Below, piece after piece: positions 7,285 through 13,244 of a DNA stretch of 13,244 nt. The DNA comes from Hyphomicrobium sp. (GTDB taxonomy: Bacteria > Pseudomonadota > Alphaproteobacteria > Rhizobiales > Hyphomicrobiaceae). The notes under the pieces were generated by a model. It worked only from the letters and a program-made list of their open reading frames with translations. It searched no databases and had not been told where the DNA came from. The DNA is taken from NCBI GenBank assembly GCA_016716675.1, contig JADJVG010000025.1, forward strand, positions 1 to 13,244, in the 5' to 3' direction. The translations under genes and the position numbers were made by a program. Position 1 is the first letter of the stretch; every line of letters starts with the position of its first letter.

Positions 7285-8500
7285 ACTCATGCACAGTCGA
7301 CGGTGGTTGCCGGTTCGACATCGAGGTTGCGAACCTGAGTAGCAAGTCAGTGTCAGGGCCATTCGTCATCGAGGATGTCGTGACAGTCGACGGCGCCTTC
7401 ATCGGCTCCACAGCCATCGAATCGACCGAGAACAGCCCCGGCTCGAAGTGGCAGTGCGCAAAACGGGCCTGACGTTCACCCGCACCGAGACCGAGCCTAT
7501 CCCGCCCATGGACGCCTTCTCAACGTGCGGATCAGCTTCAAGATCGGCGGCGGCATCGGCACGCCAAAGCAGATCGAGAACTGTGCAACCCCCAAAGGCA
7601 CGACCAACAAGGCTTGCACGTCAATTCCGTTTTCCGCCGGCCGAGCCGGCGCCAACGCCCGCACAACCGCCTCCGCCCGCACCTGTATCCTTGCCAGACC
7701 TCAGTTGACGAAGACCGGTCCGCTGACCTGCGCGCTCGCGGGCCCTGCGAGACTTCACCATCACCGTCAGGAACGACGGTACGGGCGATTACAAAGGCAA
7801 ACTCACGATCAACGATACCATTACGCCCAGCCGTGTTGCGTCGTTTGAAGCCGTGTCGAGTGGACTGCCCGTCGACCGCACGCCCGGCAAGGGCGAACTG
7901 ACAAGCCTCGCGCGTTGCACATTCTTCGGCGTCACAGAACTCAAGAGCGGCGAGTCAAAATCTTTCACGGCAAAAGTCTTCCCAGCAGGCGAATGGAAAA
8001 AGGCGGACGTCCCTTAAGAATTGCGCGCAGATCAGCCACGATCCTGCGAGTAACGATCCGGCGAAGACACACGAAGGCGTTTGCGTCGATGTGAAGCTCG
8101 ATCCGTTCGCCGTGCAAGTCAGCAAGACAGGTGACCAATCTTGTCAACCTGGAGGAGAGTGCCGCTTCGACATCAAACTGTTTAATGACGGTCGCATCGA
8201 TCACAACGCGCCTGTTACGATCACCGACAAACTGAATGGCATCGGGGCAATGCCGATCGTCTCGATCGTTCCCCCTCTGCCGTGCGCAACGCAGCCCATC
8301 GAGGTGCCGTTTTGCACATCACCCGGCGATCATCCATTGCAGATCGGCGCAGCAGAACATTTCGTGATGACCATCCGTGTTCCTTCCAACGCCACGGGCA
8401 GCTTCTCGAACTGCGCCGATGTGGCTGCCAAAGCCCCGCCGCAGAGCAAATCCAGCGGCACCGATATCAACGCAACAAGCGCCAAGTGTCACACCGTAGC
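7285..8500 (+). other. DUF11-like beta repeats 2-4
   Basis: Repeat 2 at about 7285-7610 starts SCTVDGGCRFDIEVANLSSK and closes with IENCATPKG. Repeat 3 starts at 7711 with KTGPLTCALAGP and, after a frame change near 7745, continues as FTITVRNDGTGDYKGKLTIN. It closes near 8020 with NCAQISHD after a frame change. Repeat 4 starts at 8124 with KTGDQSCQPGGECRFDIKLF and closes at about 8410 with FSNCADVAAK. Each has two early cysteines, an F-x-I strand and a late N-C-A. A Pro-rich linker (PTPAQPPPPAPVSLPDL) precedes repeat 3. Confidence 0.6.
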
Positions 8501-8522
8501 AGTCGGTCCAGCCACGCCCCAA

Positions 8523-9395
8523 TGCTCCGGCGGCATGACGGCCGGTGCCGATGGGCGCTGCACTTGTCCGCCAGGGACGGCGTGGAATGGGCGGATATGC
8601 GCGTCGGGCAGCGCGGAGCAGATCGCGTACAACCTTCGCCAACTACGTCCGTGCAAAACTGCTCGGGCGGTATGGTGCTCAACGAATCCGGCGCTGCTCG
8701 TGCCCGGGGACGACACAATGGAATGGACGTGCGCATCGAAGAGACGGCGGGCAGTACTGGCAGGAGCCACGAGTGAAGATTTCGAGGTTGAAAAGCAACC
8801 GCCGCCGAAGCCGCGCCGGCGCAAGACGGCGCCACTGCCCGAGCCTGAGCCACAGGGGAATGACAAACGGTCTGGAGGTAGCGACCGATCTTAAGTCCAG
8901 GCCGAAAGAAGCTCCAGAAGCCCGCGACGGCGGCATGATCAAGACGCCTCGTGGATGCGCCTGTCCGCCAGGCGAAGAATACCGCCGCGGACGCTGCCGT
9001 GAAAAGAAGGTGTCGAGACCCCGAAATGCCCTGCGGCACGATCGGCACACCGCCCGCGTGCCGCCCACCCGGTACCAACTACAAGAACGGGGTGTGCGTA
9101 AGGCCGGCTCCAAAAGAAGAGCCAAAGCCGCAGAATGTCGAGTGCCCCGAAGGCTCGATCAAGATCGCCGGCATCTGCTTGAAGATTCCGAAGAAGAAGG
9201 ACAAGCCGAACAAGCAGCCCGGGCCCGAGCAAACAACCGGCTCCCAAGCCATCGGACGAGGGCTTGCCGCCACTACAGAAGATACCGAAAGGGCCGGTCA
9301 CTGCACCTGACGGCGGGTTCCCACCTTGAAGACCGCGTGCCCGAAGGATGAAGTTCGAAGCCCAGCAACTGGCAAGTGCGTGCCTCGCGGACCCA
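8523..9395 (+). other. Small CP-G cysteine modules at the C-terminus of the giant secreted protein
   Basis: In order: CSGGMTAGADGRCTCPPGTA with WNGRIC (8523 on); a second CSGGM module from 8660, split between frames; GCACPPGEEYRRGRC; GTIGTPPACRPPGTNYKNGV with a closing C; ECPEGSIKIAGICLKIP; and a last unit PKDEVRSPATGKCVPRGPN. Basic linkers (KEEPKPQN, KKKDKPNKQ) separate them. The same two module types recur in the downstream gene. The paired cysteines suggest disulfide-stabilised extracellular knobs. Confidence 0.65.
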
Positions 9396-9432
9396 ACTAG
9401 CATCGAACTCGCGATGCGGCAGCAACAAAATC

Positions 9433-9438
9433 AGGAGG
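9433..9438 (+). promoter_or_regulatory. Ribosome-binding site AGGAGG of the second secreted-protein gene
   Basis: A perfect AGGAGG lies 32 bases after the stop of the upstream gene (9398-9400). It is 4 bases before a GTG at 9443 and 10 bases before the in-frame ATG at 9449. The ATG is preferred because 4 bases is short. The small gap suggests co-transcription of the two genes. Confidence 0.7.
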
Positions 9439-9740
9439 ATCAGTGAATATGAACGCCGGCTTCCACCGCACAGTTGCCAGTTTGCTGCTCTGGATTATCA
9501 GCGTGGCAGAAGCCCCAGCGGGTCCCAAGTCGGTTTACGACTGTCAGGTCTTTCGCGCATCTGTCCATGAGTCACAACTCACAGAATATCATGTGGGTTG
9601 CGGCATTCTTACGAACCCGGCCACGGGCAATTGACTGGAACCTGGCAAGAGAATTTCGATCTCGTCGCTGCTCCGATGCCGACGACATCGACAAGGTCTT
9701 TCGCCGGCGCTCGCATCGCATGAATATGTGTCACAACCTT

Positions 9741-10274
9741 TGTCCACAGTATGCCGAAGCGGCCGCTGGCGATGTGAAGGCCGCCCAAGAAGCCGGTTGC
9801 GTGTTCCCCAACGTTCCAGGCCGGTTTGACGCCGACCGGAAGCGCCACTTTGACTGGTGCGTCAGTGGCGAGGGCGAGGACTTCATTCGAAAAGAGTGGC
9901 GCGAGCGATATGCCTTTACGTCAAAGTGTACGGTCTGTGGCACCTACGCGAAGAATGCGGCTTCTCAAAGTGAACAAAACTCAGCCACCACTTGTGGCGG
10001 CACGGGCCCGGGATGGAGCATCCATCCGGTCGACCATTACAATCAGTGTATGGAGCGAAAGGACCATGTGAAAGAATGGGCCGATTATTGGATTCAGTAT
10101 CGTGACAACTGGTTGCGCCAATGCCCATCGCCAACGGATCAGGCATACTGCTATCGATACGCCGACCGGGCAATGAGTTGCTGTGCGGCCTTGGCCGCAA
10201 AGAAGGAGATTGGAAAGTGTAATCCGAACAGCCTGGACTCAGATCCAGACCGGATCGCCAACTATCTGAACTGC
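9741..10274 (+). other. Cysteine/aromatic repeats, copies 3-5
   Basis: All three are in one frame. Copy 3 (9741-9860) is CPQYAEAAAGDVKAAQEAGC and ends RHFDWC. Copy 4 (9936-10049) is CGTYAKNAASQSEQNSATTC and ends DHYNQC, with a tryptophan at position 27. Copy 5 (10149-10274) is CYRYADRAM and so on, with four extra residues before its second cysteine, and ends YLNC. C-x2-Y-A-x2-A opens every copy. They are separated by short charged linkers. Confidence 0.75.
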
Positions 10275-10793
10275 CTCTGGAGTGAACCGCGCCCAGCTAA
10301 CGGCGGCGGAGGCCAGGCGCGACGCCCTCGTCAAAGAATGCGTAAGCGGTTGGCGACCGGCTCCGCCATTCGTGCCTCCTGCGTCTGACGCGCAATGCAA
10401 GCTCAGCGTCGAAATGAAATTGACGAGTTGCACCAATGCAGATGGCACGCCAACGACGAATTGGGATTACAGCGGACTTGACCCCGCTTGCGGATATGGC
10501 GAGGACGAGGAGGCTGCGAAAAAGAATGCCGTCGCAGCCTATGCTCAGATCGGTGTTGCCGTTTCGGACGAACCCAAGCCCGGCCAGTGTAGTTACTCCC
10601 ATCAGACAAACGCTGGATGCGGATGCGGAGGTGCGCTCGGGTTGCGCTCCTACCTCGCCAGAGCGAGCCGTTCGGCGACGCCATAGAGCAACCTTCCGCC
10701 GAAGCGCTGGAACGCATGAGGACGCCGCCTCCTGCCCGCACAATGCCGGGTGCGATCGAGGATTTTGTCGCACCTCCCGAGCCTGTGGCGCGG

Positions 10794-11430
10794 TGCGCGA
10801 GCGGCATGACCCTCGACGTAACGGGTGCCAGCTGCGCGTGCCCTGTGGCTACGGTTTGGAGAGGCAAGTCGTGCGAGGCTCTTGCCAACTCCGCCACGTG
10901 TCCCCCGGGAACCTACGGGGCCTATCCCGATTGCCGGCCCCTGGCGGTCGAACTTCCGGAAAAGCCAGGAAGTCCGATCATGCCTTCGACGACGCCGGCA
11001 CGGGGAGGCGAAGTGCGCCAATGTCCCGACGGCTACCACGGCATCCCACCCAACTGCTGCCCGCGCGGCACGGATTTTCGTGACGGCGCTTGCCGATCAA
11101 GCGAGCCCAGCCCTGCGCCGTCGCAGGCCGACTCTGGTCGATGTCCGGAAGGATTTCACGGGGCGCCGCCGAACTGCTGTCCGCGCGGAACCGACTATCG
11201 CGATGGTGCATGCCGTTCGACGCAGACGCGATCGCCGCAATGTCCGCCCGACCGGCCCATCGGTGATCCGCCGAACTGTTGTCCGCAGGGCACCAGCTTT
11301 TCCAACGGCTCATGCGTTCGCATCTCGGGACAGCTGCGCGAAAATCGGCGCCGTTGTCCGCCTGGCACCTACGGCACTTATCCTGCCTGCTGTCCGCCTG
11401 GTACAACCTACACAGGCGCCGTGTGTCTGA
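10794..11430 (+). other. CP-G cysteine modules of the second secreted protein
   Basis: A CASGMTLDVTGASCACP unit with WRGKSC, like the CSGGM units of the upstream gene, is followed by CPPGTYGAYPDCRPL. Four near-identical modules follow, for example CPDGYHGIPPNCCPRGTDF and CPEGFHGAPPNCCPRGTDY, each closing with G-x-C or similar. Cysteines are at positions 1, 12, 13 and 24 (one copy is a residue longer). In the upstream gene the second of the paired cysteines is R in the GTIGTPPACRPPGT module. At DNA level the modules form a degenerate tandem array of roughly 100-125 bp period. Confidence 0.75.
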
Positions 11431-11612
11431 GGATTGCAAAGCCGAGCCCCAGGCCGGTCTTCGCCGGTGCTGCCCGTGACGCCGACGCCGCAGACGTCTC
11501 CATCGCCACCTGAGAAGCGGCCCTAAGATAGGTCCTGATCACGCACGAAACTAAGCCATGAAGCTGCCATGCGACTCGGTCGGATATGTGAGTCCGGTCA
11601 GGGAGATGAGCG

Positions 11613-11654
11613 ATGGCGCGGAACCGCATTCAATTCCAGAAGGGTCTCTCGGAG
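11613..11654 (+). pseudogene. First 14 codons of an IS1595-family transposase, cut by an IS21 element
   Basis: MARNRIQFQKGLSE after a ribosome-binding site (cagggagatgag) matches the well-conserved start of IS1595-family transposases, as I remember them. The next base begins the TGTCAATC end of the IS21-family element, so the gene was cut at codon 14; the rest is not in the window. The left end of this IS1595-type element must lie between about 11515 and 11600, just where the reading frame of the second secreted-protein gene ends. I cannot define its inverted repeat. Confidence 0.6.
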
Positions 11655-11661
11655 TGTCAAT

Positions 11662-11705
11662 CGGCGTTGAACATTGACCCCGGACCGGCGTCTAAAATTG
11701 ACCCC
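11662..11705. repeat. Terminal direct repeats of the IS21-family element
   Basis: CGGCGTTGAACATTGACCCC at 11662-11681 and CGGCGTCTAAAATTGACCCC at 11686-11705 are 20-bp direct repeats differing at three or four positions, 24 bp start to start. IS21-family elements carry such multiple copies at their ends as transposase (IstA) binding sites. Confidence 0.7.
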
Positions 11706-11722
11706 TATTATGCGTGCACGGT

Positions 11723-11779
11723 CCGGCTCTGAGAACGGAGCTGTGGAGCGTAGCGGAACAGCGGAGAGATCAGAGCCGG
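11723..11779. terminator. Long hairpin downstream of istB
   Basis: CCGGCTCTGA at 11723-11732 pairs perfectly with TCAGAGCCGG at 11770-11779, and an inner GCTGT/ACAGC pair extends the structure. It lies 28 bases past the istB stop on the minus strand, inside the IS end. There is no T tract, so it may block read-through from outside or stop transcription only weakly. Confidence 0.45.
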
Positions 11780-11806
11780 GTGCGCGTCGTCTGAGGGGCG
11801 CCAGGA

Positions 11807-12536
11807 TCAGGCGCGGTTCTTGAAGCGCCAGCTGTCGTTGCCGGTCTCGACGATGTCGCAGTGATGCGTGATGCGGTCGAGCAGCGCGGTCGTCATCTTG
11901 GGATCGCCGAACACGCTCGGCCATTCGGCGAAGGCGAGGTTGGTCGTGACGATGATGGATGTGCGCTCGTAGAGCCTGCTGATCAGGTGGAACAGCAGCT
12001 GTCCGCCCGATTGCGCGAACGGCAGATAGCCGAGTTCATCCATGATCACGAGATCGGTGCGGATCAGGCTATCGGCAAGGCGGCCCTGGCGTCCGGCCTT
12101 GACCTCGGCTTCCAGCCGGTTGACGAGATCGACGACGTTGAAGAAGCGCGCTTTGCGGCCCTTGCGGATGACGCTGCGGGCGATGCCGATGGCGATATGG
12201 CTTTTGCCGGTGCCCGTGCCGCCGACAAGAACGACGTTGCGCTGCGTATCGAGGAAGTCGCCGGGATGCCAACTGCTCGATCAGGCCGCCGTTGATGGGC
12301 GATCCTTCGAAGGTCAGTTCGCTCAACTCCTTGACAAGCGGCATCTTGGCCAGCGTCATCTGATAGTTGATCGAGCGCGCCTGCTTGGCGGCGATCTCGG
12401 CCTGCAGCAGTTGAGCGATAACGCGCTCGATCCCGTGGCTGCGCTTGACGCCGGCCGTGACGATATCGTCGTAGGCCGCCCGCATGCCGGCGAGCTGCAG
12501 CTGGCTCATCAGGTCGAGGATCTCATGGCGTTCCAT
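11807..12536 (-). pseudogene. istB: IS21-family IstB-like ATPase (transposition helper), one frameshift
   Basis: It starts at 12536 with MERHEILDLMSQLQLAGMRA and runs in frame to LIEQLA. One extra base at about 12262-12268 then shifts the frame. In the corrected frame the AAA+ core follows: Walker A at VGGTGTGKSHIAIGIA, FFNVVDLVNRLEAE, Walker B at DLVIMDELGYLPFAQ, sensor region TSIIVTTNLAFAEWPSVFGD, and the conserved end CDIVETGNDSWRFKNRA. Corrected length is about 243 residues, normal for the family. IstB assists the IstA transposase in target capture. With a single indel in otherwise canonical sequence, the break could be very recent or a sequence error. Confidence 0.88.
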
Positions 12537-12600
12537 GGCCGTGCAACCTCCAAGGTCGGGGCGCGCAAGCGGTCATAGCGGGCACAGTCAGCGACCGCGG
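12537..12600 (-). pseudogene. Possible last codons of istA (IS21 transposase)
   Basis: Upstream of istB on the minus strand, an open frame reads ADCARYDRLRAPTLEVARPW and overlaps the istB start, as istA normally does. Only about 20 residues remain before the sequence changes to IS3-like DNA, so this is supported mainly by position and gene order. Confidence 0.4.
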
Positions 12601-12625
12601 AACCGTCGGGGCATCAGCCATTCCG

Positions 12626-12922
12626 GCGTCGACTGGCATTATATCGCGCCGCGTTTCAGCAGAACGCCTTCGCGGAGAGCTTCATAGGCGCTTGAGACGA
12701 GTGCCCGAATGAGATGCTGTTCTTGACGCTAGCCGAGGCCCGCTCTGTCCTTGGTCGCTGGCGCCGCGATTATAATCAGGTGCGTCCGCATTCGGCTCTG
12801 TCGAACCGGACGCCGGAAGAGTTCCACGCCCACCATCTGGCCCTTGCCGTGACGAACGATCAGGGCCACAAAACTAGCCCAGGACTCTCCCTCTGAGTGG
12901 AAGAGACAAGGGTCTCAGGTCA
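12626..12922 (+). mobile_element. 3' fragment of the outer IS3 element, second copy
   Basis: The stretch from GGCGTCGACTGG onward is closely similar to 2371-2663, including the inverted-repeat end GGGTCTCAGGTCA at 12910-12922, and lies in the same orientation. It starts abruptly next to IS21 DNA (junction somewhere in 12600-12626). It encodes the end of orfB: YIAP, NAFAESFI, then from 12714 MLFLTLAEARSVLGRWRRDY and HSALSNRTPEEFHAHHLALA to a TGA at 12894-12896. Single-base losses occur at about 12685 and 12695 relative to the other copy. Its C-terminal frame is intact where the left copy is broken, and the reverse is true upstream. Confidence 0.85.
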
Positions 12923-13244
12923 CCTCGCGACGTTCGTTTGGAGAAAATCCGTTCGCAGATATGCGGCGCGAACTTTCTCTGGAATTTTGTGCGCCAAACG
13001 TCTTCGCTCACCTCGTCCCGAACTTTCGCGACTTCGGCAGCCCAGACCTTGAACGTTGATCGAAAACCATGCGCCGTTGCGTGATCGCCATAGCCCAGAT
13101 CCCGGATAAGCTTTGTGAACGTCATGTCGGAAAGCATTTCTCCGGAAGTGTTTGGAAAAATCAGCTCACATTCACGCTTTGCATCACGCATGTCTCTCAA
13201 TATCTCGACGGCTCTGTCCGACCGCGGAACAATATGCTCGACTC
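12920..13244 (-). pseudogene. Phage-type tyrosine integrase, C-terminal catalytic part, frameshifted and cut by IS3
   Basis: Reading leftward from the right edge: EHIVPRSDRAVEILRDM, LIFPNTSGEMLSDMTFTKLI and TAHGFRSTFKVWAAEVAKV. After one missing base near 13001-13005 the reading continues LAHKIPEKVRAAYLRTDFLQ and TNVAR. This gives the H-x-x-R box (HGFR), the second histidine (LAHK) and the catalytic tyrosine (AAYLRTDF) of tyrosine recombinases, in the style of P4-like island integrases. The N-terminal part lies outside the window. The stop (TGA, 12920-12922 on the minus strand) is supplied by the TGACC end of the IS3 fragment, so the natural C-terminus has been lost. An integrase at the edge supports a genomic-island origin of the region. 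Confidence 0.75.

Larger units (their letters stand above)
4079..9400 (+). pseudogene. Giant secreted modular protein (propeller, DUF11-like repeats, cysteine repeats), heavily frameshifted
   Basis: The ATG at 4079 follows an in-frame TGA and opens MKLTVARACFSGLLLLAAFL, a signal peptide with likely cleavage after the AQ/SAD region. Joining frames gives, in order: a propeller-like domain (4290-5480); a Gly/Pro linker with PPVVDEQPG repeats (5610-5840); a DUF11-like repeat (5865-6225); two cysteine/aromatic repeats (6675-6991); a Pro/Gln linker (7135-7200); three more DUF11-like repeats (7285-8500); and small CP-G cysteine modules (8523-9395) ending CVPRGPN-stop. Intact it would have about 1,770 residues. 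I count at least 20 frame changes, the first an extra base at about 4206. One stop not removed by the simplest joining is TGA 6565-6567, so the locus could instead be two or three adjacent genes. Function unknown; a cell-surface or secreted adhesive or scaffold role is only an inference from the domain mix. Confidence 0.7.
9449..11526 (+). pseudogene. Second secreted cysteine-rich protein (cysteine/aromatic repeats plus CP-G modules), frameshifted
   Basis: The start MNAGFHRTVASLLLWIISVA, with EAPAG after it, is a signal peptide. It is followed by SVYDCQVFRAS, CGILTNP and, in a new frame, LTGTWQENFDLVAAP. Then come three cysteine/aromatic repeats (9741-10274) in one long open frame, a middle part (QCKLSVEMKLTSCTNADGTP, CGYGEDEEAAKKNA) resembling a small domain with two disulfides, and CP-G modules (10794-11430). 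The Pro-rich tail PVTPTPQTSPSPPEKRP ends at TAA 11524-11526 after a frame change near 11457; without that change the stop is 11511-11513. Frame changes also lie near 9631, 9720, 10285 and 10620. The tail probably continued before an IS1595-family element inserted. Intact it would have at least 690 residues. It shares both repeat types with its upstream neighbour and was probably co-expressed with it. Function unknown. Confidence 0.72.
11655..12600 (-). mobile_element. IS21-family element, truncated (istB end only)
   Basis: It begins at 11655 with TGTCAATCGGCGTTGAACAT, followed by paired copies of CGGCGT-x4-A-x-ATTGACCCC. Such multiple terminal repeats are characteristic of IS21-family ends. 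Inside is a frameshifted istB on the minus strand and, beyond it, a short piece of the istA end. The istA side is missing, replaced by the IS3-like 3' fragment that begins around 12600-12626. The exact right border is not visible. Confidence 0.75.

Noticed and set aside
8467..9403. Minus-strand open frames of 148-203 codons
   Set aside because: They oppose the CP-G cysteine modules and show no motif; shadows.
10794..11430. Possible CRISPR array because of repeated DNA units
   Set aside because: The units are in one frame and encode cysteine modules. Repeats are degenerate and there are no uniform spacers and no cas genes.
11861..12578. Plus-strand open frames of 144 and 178 codons
   Set aside because: They are the antisense of istB, whose AAA+ motifs on the minus strand are unmistakable.

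Overview
The window looks like a decayed, IS-riddled island in a GC-rich alphaproteobacterium, most likely of the Hyphomicrobiales (Bradyrhizobium/Rhodopseudomonas-like). This is inferred from codon use, the transposase types and the style of the secreted proteins; no housekeeping gene pins the taxon. Almost every coding region carries frameshifts. The one clear exception is an IS3-family element with intact reading frames.

Layout: (a) 1-239, the frameshifted C-terminal end of a zinc-dependent alcohol dehydrogenase. (b) 240-2663, an old IS3-family element (plus strand, several frameshifts). It is interrupted in its transposase gene by a second, intact IS3-family element on the minus strand (1080-2283), with a 3-bp GAC duplication. 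(c) 2775-3914, minus strand, a broken LuxR-type regulator with a central PAS-like stretch. (d) 3915-4078, a divergent intergenic region with a 16-bp palindrome. (e) 4079-9400 and 9449-11526, plus strand, two large consecutive genes for secreted, cysteine-rich, modular proteins, both broken by many frameshifts. (f) 11613-11654, the first 14 codons of an IS1595-family transposase, cut by an IS21-family remnant (11655 to about 12600, broken istB on the minus strand). (g) About 12626-12922, a second, 3'-only copy of the outer IS3 element in the same orientation. (h) 12920-13244, minus strand, the C-terminal catalytic part of a phage-type tyrosine integrase, running off the window.

The most interesting part is the 4079-11526 pair. 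Gene 1 has a signal peptide, a propeller-like N-terminal domain, a Pro/Gly linker, four 'KTG...C' DUF11-like beta repeats, two copies of a cysteine/aromatic repeat and a run of small CP-G cysteine modules. Gene 2 has its own signal peptide, three more copies of the same cysteine/aromatic repeat and at least five more CP-G modules. The repeat has strikingly fixed spacing (C-x2-[FY]-A-x2-A-x11-C, then usually a W and a final H...C), and I know of no named family for it. Shared modules, tight spacing and a divergent LuxR regulator suggest a two-protein cell-surface or secreted system under dedicated control, now inactivated here or obscured by sequence errors.

The main caveat is the frameshifts: they are dense, yet the amino-acid motifs on either side remain crisp. 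That fits either very recent decay or indel errors in the assembly. All calls on broken genes were read by joining frames by eye.
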